The notes under the pieces: generated by a model
What the model was told of the DNA's origin: nothing
What the model saw: only the letters and a program-made list of their open reading frames with translations
Database searches by the model: none
Source of the DNA: an uncultured Acidimicrobiales bacterium
GTDB taxonomy: Bacteria > Actinomycetota > Acidimicrobiia > Acidimicrobiales > Bin134
DNA length: 64,000 nucleotides
Assembly (NCBI GenBank): GCA_951813325.1
Contig: OX638350.1
Coordinates: 3,515,954-3,579,953 of the forward strand
Direction of reading: 5' to 3'
Translations under genes and position numbers: made by a program
In this document: positions 16,328-24,007 of the stretch, piece after piece
How the letters are laid out: each line of letters opens with the position of its first letter
Numbering within the stretch: the stretch's first letter is position 1

Positions 16328-17809
16328 TCAGGGGGTGGCGTCTTGCATGGGGCCGATGGGCACCGTCGTGCCCCGGGCGCCCACATCGGGGTCGTAGGCC
16401 ACGAGCTGGAAGGAGTCGTTGCTGCTGTACTTGCCCGGACCGTACGAGGCGTAGGGCTGGCTGGCGATCGAGAACTCGCCGGCGTTCTCGATCGCTTGGA
16501 CAAAGGTCTCGGGGGTCAGATTAGGTCCGGCCGCAGTGGCCAGCAGCTCGAAAAGCTGGAAGAACTGGCAGTGGCCGTACACGTTGGTGAACCACAGAGG
16601 CTCTTCTTCTTCCAAGGTGTCGGGATGCTTCACCTCGATATCGGGGTGGGCGGCGTTGAACGCATCGAGGCATTGCCTGAACCTGGGATCGCTCTCGTAG
16701 ATCTGTGCGTTGGTCATGCTCGATACGCTGATCACACCCCTGGCCGTCTCGGGATCGGCGCTGGCACCGAGGTTGTTCAAGCCGGACGCGTCGGTCGTCC
16801 AGATATCCACATCCAAGCCGTTGAGGGCGGCATTCTCAATTCCGGCCGTCGGGTTCCCGATGAGCAGAAGGGTGTCGGCTCCGGCGGCTCGGATGCGCTC
16901 GGAAAGAGCGGCCCACTCTTGATTCTGGGCCACGAGATCGGCCACTTGGGAGGAGGTGGCGATCTCCAGGACGGGCTCGACGCCGTGTTCCCTCAACAGT
17001 TCTGCTACCTCTTCAAGCTGGGGGGCTGCGGTCAGATCGGCCACGACGGCGATGGAGCGCCCTTGGAGCATTCCCTCGTTGTCGAGCAGGGTGAACAGCG
17101 CCGAGGTGATGCGTTCGCGCGGCGCCTGCTGGTTTACCCACGGGGCCCTGGCCTCGGCCAAGCGATCCGGGGTGATGTTCCCGCCCACCAGGATCGTCTC
17201 CTGTTGGCTGACGATACAGGTGTTGGCTTCCTCGGCCGGGCCGAGGAAGCCGAACAGCACGGCGAACACCTCGTTGTCCTCGGTCAGCCGCAGGCAGGCG
17301 GCCTCGGCCTCGGTCGTGCCGATGGGGAAGTACTTGTCCATGATGGCCTCGACCCGGCGGCCGTTGATGCCGCCCCGGTTGTTGATGTCGTCGGTCAGGG
17401 CCTGGATCACCAGCTCTTGGTCGCCCCAAGGAGCTGGCGTGGCCCCGACCTGGAACAGTTGATCTATGTCGAGATAGGAGACGCCGATGGTGATGGTCTC
17501 GGCGGTGACCCCTCGCCAAGTGGCGGTTAGTTCGATTTCCGGCGTGGGCTCTGGGGTGGGTGCCGGCTGGAATTCGGGCTCCTCCTCCGGGGTTTCGGCA
17601 GGGGCATCCGGTTCGGGTTCGTCGGGCGCGGCCTCTTGCGGTTCGGGGGTTCCCGGCTCGGGCTCTTCGGGTGCGGCCGGTGCCTGAGTGGGGGGTGCGG
17701 CCGGTTCGCCGCTTCCCGCGTCGCTTTCGTCGTCATTGCCGCAGGCCGCAGCAATCATGGCCAGTGCCAAAAGCATGGCGATCAGCCACCACATCTTGTT
17801 GGTTTTCAT
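16328..17809 (-). CDS. Branched-chain-amino-acid-type ABC substrate-binding lipoprotein
   Basis: A 493-residue exported lipoprotein. A signal peptide ends in the lipobox AMIAAAC with Cys23 as lipidation site. Residues 24 to about 95 form a Pro/Glu/Ala-rich linker, followed by a type I periplasmic binding fold (ETITIGVSYLDIDQLF, NNRGGINGRRVEAI, ADTLLLIGNPTAG). The family binds amino acids, amides, urea or aromatic acids for Liv-type transporters. No permease or ATPase gene is adjacent, so it is an orphan receptor here. A small hypothetical gene follows it closely. Confidence 0.85.
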   Translation of the reverse strand: MKTNKMWWLIAMLLALAMIAAACGNDDESDAGSGEPAAPPTQAPAAPEEPEPGTPEPQEAAPDEPEPDAPAETPEEEPEFQPAPTPEPTPEIELTATWRGVTAETITIGVSYLDIDQLFQVGATPAPWGDQELVIQALTDDINNRGGINGRRVEAIMDKYFPIGTTEAEAACLRLTEDNEVFAVLFGFLGPAEEANTCIVSQQETILVGGNITPDRLAEARAPWVNQQAPRERITSALFTLLDNEGMLQGRSIAVVADLTAAPQLEEVAELLREHGVEPVLEIATSSQVADLVAQNQEWAALSERIRAAGADTLLLIGNPTAGIENAALNGLDVDIWTTDASGLNNLGASADPETARGVISVSSMTNAQIYESDPRFRQCLDAFNAAHPDIEVKHPDTLEEEEPLWFTNVYGHCQFFQLFELLATAAGPNLTPETFVQAIENAGEFSIASQPYASYGPGKYSSNDSFQLVAYDPDVGARGTTVPIGPMQDATP

Positions 17810-17951
17810 GAGGTATTCCCCTCGTCCCTCGGGTTCGCCAGGCGGGGCCCGGCTCAGGCGATCATATTCGATCGGGCGCTACCGGTCTCGCGGCTCGGGC
17901 CGCTGTCGCTCATCGGCTCAGCGAGGGCGGGCTCACTGCATTGGCCATGGG

Positions 17952-18025
17952 TGGAGCTGATGGGACTCGAACCCACGACCCCCTGCTTGCAAAGCAGGTG
18001 CTCTAGCCAGCTGAGCTACAGCCCC
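17952..18025 (-). tRNA. tRNA-Ala (TGC anticodon)
   Basis: The minus strand folds as a full cloverleaf of 74 bases. The acceptor stem is GGGGCTG with CAGCTCC, the D stem is GCTC/GAGC, the anticodon loop TTTGCAA gives TGC, and the T loop is TTCGAGT. The CCA tail is not encoded. Confidence 0.97.
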
Positions 18026-18111
18026 GTGACCGCTCAAGCGTACTGGGCGATTTATGGGGCCAACGATCCAATACTCCGCCCAATGTGAACCGGCGGCGTA
18101 GTCATGGTGGA

Positions 18112-19245
18112 ATGGCCCCGGTGAGAGTCGATCTGAGCGACGATCAAGAGTTCTTTCGGGAGACGGCCCGACGGTTTGTTGAAGCCGAGATCCCCGTCAG
18201 CGTTGTGCGGGAGTGGCACGAGCACCCTGACGGCTGTCCGCAGGGCTGGTGGCAGTCGGCGGCCGAATTGGGGTGGACATCGCTGTTGGTGCCCGAGTCG
18301 CTGGGCGGCGGCAGCATCTCCGGGTGCCCGATTGTGGACCTCACCATCGTGGCCGATGAGATGGGCCGGGGCCTGGTGCCGGGGCCGTTCATGCCCACCA
18401 ACGTGGTGGCCGACACCCTGGGCCGGTCGGGGACTCCCCAACAGCAGGCGCTGCTCGAGGGAGTCATGGCCGGCGAAGTGGTGCTGGCGTGGGCGTTCTG
18501 CGAGCCGGGTGGCGACTGGACCGCCGGCCATGTTGTGGCCGAGGCGTCGTCGTCGAACGGCGGCTATGTGCTCACCGGCACCAAGACCGCGGTGGAGGCC
18601 GGCGCGCAGGCCCACCACCTGCTGGTCTCTGCGCAGGCCCCGGACGGACTGGCTCAATTCCTGGTGCCGTCTGATGCCCCCGGGATGACCATCACTCCCC
18701 AGGAATCGCTGGACTTGGGCCGGCGCTTTGCCGAGGTGCGGCTCGACGGAGTGGCTGTCGGTCCCGAAGCCTTGGTGGGATCGCCGGGCGCGGCCGCCGA
18801 GGCTGATGTGGAGCGCCAGATCCTGGCAATGCTGGTGCTCCAATGCGCCGACAATGCTGGGGCAGCCGCTCGAGTGCTGGAGTTCACCGTGGAGTACGCC
18901 TTCGACCGCTACTCCTTCGGGCGTCCCCTGGCGTCTTATCAGGCCCTCAAGCACCGCTTCGCCAATATGAAGCTGTGGTCGGAAGCCTCTCAGGCGGCGG
19001 TGGATGGGGCGGCCGATGCCTTGGCCGCCGGCCAGGACGAAGTGAGGATGGCCAGCGTGGCCAAGTCGTATGTGGGGGACCACTCGGTGGAGCTCATGCA
19101 GGACTGCGTGCAGATCCACGGCGGCATCGGGGTCACTTATGAGCACGACCTGCACCTGTACCTGCGCCGGGCCACCGTCAACCGGGGACTGTTCGGCACC
19201 CCAGGCGACCACCGGGTCATGCTGTCGAAGATCAACGGGTACTAG
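18112..19245 (+). CDS. Acyl-CoA dehydrogenase family protein
   Basis: A 377-residue FAD-dependent acyl-CoA dehydrogenase homologue. The N-terminal helical domain starts VDLSDDQEFFRETARRFV, and the C-terminal domain carries YSFGRPLASYQALKH and DCVQIHGGIGVTYEHDLH, the FAD/tetramer-contact block. These enzymes make alpha,beta-enoyl-CoA from acyl-CoA. It is followed after 9 bases by a second acyl-CoA dehydrogenase gene. Such tandem pairs often form heterotetramers in actinobacterial steroid side-chain degradation, so that is a plausible role. The start could instead be GTG 18121. Confidence 0.85.
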   Translation: MAPVRVDLSDDQEFFRETARRFVEAEIPVSVVREWHEHPDGCPQGWWQSAAELGWTSLLVPESLGGGSISGCPIVDLTIVADEMGRGLVPGPFMPTNVVADTLGRSGTPQQQALLEGVMAGEVVLAWAFCEPGGDWTAGHVVAEASSSNGGYVLTGTKTAVEAGAQAHHLLVSAQAPDGLAQFLVPSDAPGMTITPQESLDLGRRFAEVRLDGVAVGPEALVGSPGAAAEADVERQILAMLVLQCADNAGAAARVLEFTVEYAFDRYSFGRPLASYQALKHRFANMKLWSEASQAAVDGAADALAAGQDEVRMASVAKSYVGDHSVELMQDCVQIHGGIGVTYEHDLHLYLRRATVNRGLFGTPGDHRVMLSKINGY

Positions 19246-19254
19246 GGGAGAACG

Positions 19255-20508
19255 ATGAACGATTTTGTGTATACCGAGACCGATCCCGCCGAGCTGGCCG
19301 AGTACCGGGATGAGGTCGAGACGTGGATGAGCGAGAACATGCCCCGGCGCGATCCCGTCAATCCTTGGCACCCCACCCATGACGACGACGAGAAGAGCAG
19401 CCGCAACCGGGAGCTCCAGCGCCGGCTGTCCGATGGGGGATACGCCGCGGTGTGCTACCCCAGGGAGTACGGCGGTCAGAGCCTGACCATCGCCCACCAG
19501 CGGATCATCGACGACGTCAGCATGGACTTCGACATGCCCATCTTGTTCAGCGTGCCCACCCTGTCGATCTGCGGTCCGGTCATTTTGGAGTTCGGCACTG
19601 AGGAGCAGAAGCAGCGCTACATCCCGGCGTGGATCCGGGGCGATGAGCTGTGGGTGCAGTTCATGTCCGAGCCCAGCGGTGGCTCCGATATGGCCGGCGC
19701 TCTGACCCGGGCCGACCGGGACGGCGACACGTTCGTGATCAACGGCTCCAAGATCTGGAGCACCTTCGCCCAGCGCTCCGACTACGCCCTGATGCTGGCC
19801 CGGACCAACTGGGACGTGCCCAAGCACCGGGGGTTGACCATGTTCATCGTGCCCATCCACCATCCGGGCATTGATATTCACCCCATCCAGATGGCCGACC
19901 GCACCGAGGAGTTCTGCCAGGAGTACTTCAACGACGTCATGATCCCCGCCGAGAACGTGGTCGGCGAGGTGGACGACGGCTGGACAGTGGCCAGCCGCCT
20001 GCTGTTCCACGAGCGGGCCGCAGTGGGCAATGCCTCCCCCTACACCCAGGGCCGGCACCGCAACCGGTCAGCCGACGGTCTGGGCGACTTGGCCGCCATC
20101 GCTCGGGACCACGGTGGTGCCGACGTGGGCCGTCAGCGCCAGCGACTGGGACAGATGGAGACTCTCAGCCGAGTGGAGGACCTGCTGTCGGCCCGGGTGG
20201 TGAAGGGCATCGAGAGCGGCCACTTCCCGGCGCCGGCCGGATCGCTGGTGCGCCTCTACCACGGCATATCCAGGGCCGAGCGGCTGACCGTGGCCTTCGA
20301 GCTTCAACGTGATCGGGCCCTGGTGTGGAACCAAGGGGAGTCCTCCGGCTCCTTCGGCGTGGAGTACGTCCAGCGCCAGCAAGCCTGCATCGGCGGCGGC
20401 ACCACCGAGATGGCCCGCAACATCATCAGCGAGAGGCTCCTTGGCATGCCCCGCGAACCCGCCGCCGACCGCGACCTCCCCTTCAACCAGGTCCCCCGCA
20501 GCGGCTAG
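19255..20508 (+). CDS. Acyl-CoA dehydrogenase family protein, second of pair
   Basis: A 417-residue homologue with complete domain structure: FMSEPSGGSDMAGALTRA (substrate and FAD loop), FVINGSKIWSTFAQ, and ACIGGGTTEMARNIISERL at the end, where GGTTE is the usual position of the catalytic or adenine-contact segment. AGGGGAG precedes ATG 19255. Its tight coupling to the preceding gene suggests a heteromeric alpha/beta acyl-CoA dehydrogenase acting on bulky or sterol-like acyl-CoAs. That role is inferred from family knowledge of tandem pairs. Confidence 0.85.
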   Translation: MNDFVYTETDPAELAEYRDEVETWMSENMPRRDPVNPWHPTHDDDEKSSRNRELQRRLSDGGYAAVCYPREYGGQSLTIAHQRIIDDVSMDFDMPILFSVPTLSICGPVILEFGTEEQKQRYIPAWIRGDELWVQFMSEPSGGSDMAGALTRADRDGDTFVINGSKIWSTFAQRSDYALMLARTNWDVPKHRGLTMFIVPIHHPGIDIHPIQMADRTEEFCQEYFNDVMIPAENVVGEVDDGWTVASRLLFHERAAVGNASPYTQGRHRNRSADGLGDLAAIARDHGGADVGRQRQRLGQMETLSRVEDLLSARVVKGIESGHFPAPAGSLVRLYHGISRAERLTVAFELQRDRALVWNQGESSGSFGVEYVQRQQACIGGGTTEMARNIISERLLGMPREPAADRDLPFNQVPRSG

Positions 20509-20593
20509 CAGTCGCCGACTTTCTAGCCTTTCCAAGCCGTTTGGTTAGGGCTTTTGAAACTACATCCCCGCTGTAGCTGGCCCTGCTCGTCTG

Positions 20594-20728
20594 GTGCCTC
20601 TCGCTGCTCTGGTGTCAGGACAGATCACCTCCTCCGCCCTCCGAGTCGCCGCCGTCCGCGGCCGCCTGCAAGCCACCCGCGGCCCCGATGGCCAGTGGCG
20701 CAGCACCCAAAAGTGGGTAGACGACTAC
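20594..20728 (+). pseudogene. Excisionase-like helix-turn-helix gene fragment, cut by MITE
   Basis: In frame from GTG 20594 the sequence reads TSSALRVAAVRGRLQATRG, PDGQWRSTQKWVDDYL, a pattern typical of small MerR/excisionase-type DNA-binding domains. The frame runs directly into the terminal repeat of the MITE-like element at 20729, so the original C-terminus has been replaced. The N-terminal part of the domain is also unclear. It is probably dead. Confidence 0.35.
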
Positions 20729-20896
20729 CTAGTGGTGTGTCGTGGGTTTAGCGCCGTGGATTGCGACGGCAGCGGCGTTCCTCGCAAGGCGCACCGACGC
20801 AGCCATACTTCCAGCGTACGGCAAGGAGGGGCAACGCCGCGAGGGGCGTCGATGCCTAGCAGGACACGCGCGAATAAACCCACGACACACCACTAG
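20729..20896 (+). mobile_element. MITE-like element with perfect 22-bp terminal inverted repeats
   Basis: The 168-bp element is bounded by perfect inverted repeats at 20729-20750 and 20875-20896, each 22 bases and each including the palindromic CTAG at the outer edge. CTAG could be a 4-bp target duplication. The interior contains no credible gene, but about 80 bases of it recur at 15064-15178 in the opposite orientation. This is the structure of a non-autonomous element mobilised by a transposase encoded elsewhere. Confidence 0.85.
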
Positions 20897-20919
20897 CCAC
20901 CCGTTACCTGCGATAGCAG

Positions 20920-21194
20920 CTATTTGTCCCGTAGCTCCATCCAGTCGGCTGTTGGGGTGAAACCGGCTGAAGTGTAGAGGGCTCGTCCTTAACACCCACG
21001 CCCAGAGGTTCCTCGGCCAGCCAGATGTGCAATTGGTTGCTTTCAAACTCCCGTTCGGCAAAGTCCACGGTCTTCTTCATGAATCCAGGTGGAGCTTGGT
21101 AGTCGGGCCCTCTGACATGCGCCAAGAACTCCAGCCGAAGGTCGATGACGGTTGTCAAGTCGTCTCTCGTTGCTTTCCGAACCACCACTCCCAT
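20920..21194 (-). pseudogene. GNAT acetyltransferase with internal deletion
   Basis: The N-terminal half is a normal GNAT start (VVRKATRDDLTTVIDLRLEF) running about 62 residues. Then, in another frame, comes a typical GNAT C-terminus (ALYTSAGFTPTADWMELRDK) ending at 20920. The acetyl-CoA-binding core (R/Q-x-x-G-x-G/A region) is missing. Start and end survive and the middle is lost, as in several other broken genes of this window. Confidence 0.6.
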
Positions 21195-21211
21195 AGCCAA
21201 TGCTCAGCCGA

Positions 21212-21289
21212 TCAGCTTGCTAGTACCGCGGGCAAACGAATTTCTACGACTCAGCTTGCTAGTACCGCGGGCAAGCGAATTTCTACGAC
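21212..21289 (-). repeat. Tandem duplication of a 39-bp gene end
   Basis: The units 21212-21250 and 21251-21289 differ at a single position (a versus g). The right-hand unit contains the stop codon and last two codons of the dehydrogenase gene at 21283-22299. The left-hand unit repeats the same gene end immediately downstream. No gene is present between the copies. Confidence 0.9.
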
Positions 21290-22299
21290 GCCAGGGGCCG
21301 TCCGAAGGGGAGGGAATCCTGCCAGGTGGCGAGGAAGGACTCGGCTCGGTGGGCGGCGGCGAGGAAGAGGCCGTCGGGGTGATCGGCGATTTCTTCTAAG
21401 GAGGCGGTGATCTGGGCGCCGGCGTCGGCGGCGATGGCGTCGGGGGAGGGGTCGCCGGTGGGCCACCAGGCGAACAGCGAGCCGGCGGTGGAGATGAAGT
21501 CGGGTACCACGGTGGTGCCGGCCCGGCCGAGCACGGCCAAGGCTCTAGCGGTGACCGGGATCGGGCCGTGGGGGACCACCGTGCCCGCGCTGAGCTGCTC
21601 GGCCACAGTGTGATTGACGGCGCCCATTTTGGATCCGGCGAACAGCACGTCGACTGGTTCGGCCAGGGCTTCGGTTGCGGTCTGATCGCCTTCGGGGATA
21701 CTGCCGAGCGCATCTGTGGGGAACCCATCCTGGTCGATGGCCCCCTTGGTGCCGGACGTGACGGTAATGACCTTGGCGCCTTGCTCGGCCACCGCGGCGG
21801 CCAGCGCGGGGCCGGTGCCGTTGAAGCCCTCGATGGCTACCGTGCGACCGTCCAATCCGCCAGCGGCGGAGGCCGCCGCGGCCACCACCCCGGCCACGGC
21901 CGCCTGGTCGGCCACTTCACCAACCGACGAACGGGGATCGGCCTCGGCCAAAGAGTCCAGCGCGGTCCGGGGCACTCGGGTGCCCGGTTCGGGCAAGAAG
22001 CGGCCCGAGGCCACCATAGGGGCGATCTCGGCGGTGAACTTGGCCACAGCTTCGGCCCGGTCGTCGTCGAGGGCGTTGATCCCCGCTGAGGCCCCGCTGC
22101 GGCGCATTTCGAAGGTGGCGAAGGCGTAGGTCATCGACCGGGCCAGGTCGCTGGCACCGCCGGGCAGGATCTTGCGGGCCGACCGGACAACGCCCACCGA
22201 CTCGGGCGCGTCGGCCAGGTCGAACACGATGAAGGCATCGACTGTCTCGAGTTTCTCTATGGGCAAGACCTGCTCCCCGCGGTAGCGGCAATCAACCAC
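21283..22299 (-). CDS. Glu/Leu/Phe/Val dehydrogenase-family protein
   Basis: A 338-residue protein resembling amino-acid dehydrogenases of the ELFV family in its NAD-binding half: VAIEGFNGTGPALAAAVAEQGAK matches the Rossmann turn, and TTVVPDFISTAGSLFAWW corresponds to the conserved VPD-NAGG block. The N-terminal catalytic half is weaker (ILPGGASDLARSMTYAF), and the usual catalytic lysines are not obvious, so substrate and activity are uncertain. GTG 22299 lies 18 bases after xseB, suggesting an operon with xseAB. The start has no strong ribosome-binding site. Confidence 0.65.
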   Translation of the reverse strand: MVDCRYRGEQVLPIEKLETVDAFIVFDLADAPESVGVVRSARKILPGGASDLARSMTYAFATFEMRRSGASAGINALDDDRAEAVAKFTAEIAPMVASGRFLPEPGTRVPRTALDSLAEADPRSSVGEVADQAAVAGVVAAAASAAGGLDGRTVAIEGFNGTGPALAAAVAEQGAKVITVTSGTKGAIDQDGFPTDALGSIPEGDQTATEALAEPVDVLFAGSKMGAVNHTVAEQLSAGTVVPHGPIPVTARALAVLGRAGTTVVPDFISTAGSLFAWWPTGDPSPDAIAADAGAQITASLEEIADHPDGLFLAAAHRAESFLATWQDSLPFGRPLAS

Positions 22300-22317
22300 A
22301 TTTTGGTGGGTGTCGTT

Positions 22318-22581
22318 CTAGTCGTCTGAGAAAGCGTCGTCCCAGTCGTCTTCTTGGTCGGAAGGGGAGGGCTCGTCTTTTTGGTGGTCCAGGCCGGCCA
22401 CGATCTCTTTGACCCGCACCTCGGCGGTGTTGATCCGGCCCCGGCACACCCGGATCAGCTCAGCGGCCCGCTCGACTTTGGTCGCCAGCACGTCGATGTC
22501 GATATCCGCGGCCTCCAGCTCGCTCAGAATCTGCTGAAGCTCGTTCAACGCGTCGGCGTAGCCGATCTCTGGTGTGCTCAT
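22318..22581 (-). CDS. xseB: Exodeoxyribonuclease VII small subunit
   Basis: An 87-residue helical protein with the XseB pattern GYADALNELQQILSELE, then RAAELIRVCRGRI and VKEIVAGLD, ending in an acidic tail. XseB subunits bind several per XseA to form the nuclease that degrades single-stranded DNA. It lies 13 bases after xseA on the same strand, as usual. Confidence 0.93.
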   Translation of the reverse strand: MSTPEIGYADALNELQQILSELEAADIDIDVLATKVERAAELIRVCRGRINTAEVRVKEIVAGLDHQKDEPSPSDQEDDWDDAFSDD

Positions 22582-22594
22582 CGTCTCGTGCTCC

Positions 22595-24007
22595 TCATTG
22601 GTTCTCGCTCACCGTGCTGTGCAGGTCGCCTTCGGCCAGGGTGGTCACCAGCTCATCGCCGACGGCCAGTGCCGTCGGGTTGCGCACCACTTTGCCGCTA
22701 TGGCGGGTGATCGACCAACCACGGGCCAAGATTGCCCGAGGATCGAGCAGGCGCACCCGGCCCTCCAGGTTTGCCATCTCCTTGACTGCGGCCCTCGGGG
22801 CCCGCTGGGCCAAGCCCGTCATGGCTGATTTCATCTGCTCCAGTGTGCGCCGCCGGTCGAGAATGGCCGTTGACGCTCGATAGCGCATGGCTCCGGCGCA
22901 GCCGTCCACCCGGCGGGTCTCGCCCCGGGTCCGGTTCTCGGCCAGGTCCCGGATTTGCCCGGCCCGTCCCTCGAGCCTTCGGCTGGCCCGGTCTAGGTGC
23001 CCCTCCGCGGCTCGGGCGGTGGTCTGGCTCACCGCCATTAGCTGCTGGTCGGCGTCGCCCAGTTGCCGATTTGCCCAGCGAGCGATACCGCTCCACGCCT
23101 GTTCGGCCGCTTCTAGATGGGCCCGGGCCGCGGTCACGATGAACACCGCGGCGGCGGTGGGCGTCTTCTGGGCCTCATGGGCCACCTCGTCGACGATGGT
23201 CCGGTCGATCTCGTGGCCCACCCCGGTGACTACTGGCACGGGGGTGTTGGCGATGGCTCGGGCCACCGCCTCGCTGTCGAAAGCCACCAGATCGGTCCGA
23301 GCCCCGCCCCCTCGGACCACTGCGATCACGTCCACCCCGGCCCGGCCCACCGCCCGAATGGCCGCGGCGATCAACGGGGGCGCTTCAGTCCCCTGCACCG
23401 GCGTGTCGGCCAGCACCACCTCCCAGGCCAGGCCGCTGTTCTCCAACTCGTTGTGGAAGTCGTGGTGGGCGGCGCTCCCGTTGGAGGTGACCAGCCCGAT
23501 CCGCAGCGGGGCCACCGGGAAGGGCACGACCTGGTTCTTGGTCAACAGGCCCTCGTCGCTCAGCTTCTCCAGCAGCCGCAGCCTCTCGGCCTCCAGCTCG
23601 CCCAAGGTGAAGTTGGGGTCGATGCCCGACATGTACAACTGGAGCCGCCCCCCTGGGGGCCAGAAGTCCAATTTGCCCTGGATGCGGACTTTCATTCCGT
23701 CTTCCATCGCCATGCCGCCGTGGCGGCGCAGGGTCTCCTCCACCCTCTCGCGGTTGAACCGGAACAGCGCCACCGATACCGACGCCTCCAGCTGCTTGCC
23801 GGCGCCGCTGTCGGGGTCGGGCTCGATCAAGTCGAAGTACAGGTGACCGCTGCGGGCCCGGCTCAGGTTGCGGATCTCGCCCTCCACCCATAGCTCGTCG
23901 CCGAAGGCGTCGCTCAGCACCTGCTTGATCCGGTTGGCCAGCTCGGCCACGGTGAACGTCATCGGCTCGCTGGCAACCCCTTCCGCAGCAGAGTCGAACA
24001 GGCTCAC
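22595..24007 (-). CDS. xseA: Exodeoxyribonuclease VII large subunit
   Basis: A 470-residue XseA. Residues 17-115 form the N-terminal OB fold (FTVAELANRIKQVLSDAF, ELWVEGEIRNLSRARSGH). The nuclease domain has GLVTSNGSAAHHDFHNEL and VVRGGGARTDLVAFDSEAV with VVTGVGHEID, and a long coiled coil follows before a small C-terminal domain. It degrades single-stranded DNA bidirectionally in repair. The GTG start overlaps the stop of the ABC exporter gene by 4 bp. Confidence 0.95.
   Translation of the reverse strand: MSLFDSAAEGVASEPMTFTVAELANRIKQVLSDAFGDELWVEGEIRNLSRARSGHLYFDLIEPDPDSGAGKQLEASVSVALFRFNRERVEETLRRHGGMAMEDGMKVRIQGKLDFWPPGGRLQLYMSGIDPNFTLGELEAERLRLLEKLSDEGLLTKNQVVPFPVAPLRIGLVTSNGSAAHHDFHNELENSGLAWEVVLADTPVQGTEAPPLIAAAIRAVGRAGVDVIAVVRGGGARTDLVAFDSEAVARAIANTPVPVVTGVGHEIDRTIVDEVAHEAQKTPTAAAVFIVTAARAHLEAAEQAWSGIARWANRQLGDADQQLMAVSQTTARAAEGHLDRASRRLEGRAGQIRDLAENRTRGETRRVDGCAGAMRYRASTAILDRRRTLEQMKSAMTGLAQRAPRAAVKEMANLEGRVRLLDPRAILARGWSITRHSGKVVRNPTALAVGDELVTTLAEGDLHSTVSENQ

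Noticed and set aside
16328..17809. A full ABC importer operon around the substrate-binding lipoprotein
   Set aside because: No permease or ATPase gene is adjacent on either side; the nearest neighbours are a small hypothetical gene and a tRNA.
17636..18088. Protein-like sequence GLEPTTPCLQSRCSSQLSY
   Set aside because: It is the translation of the strand opposite tRNA-Ala, a well-known false gene signature.
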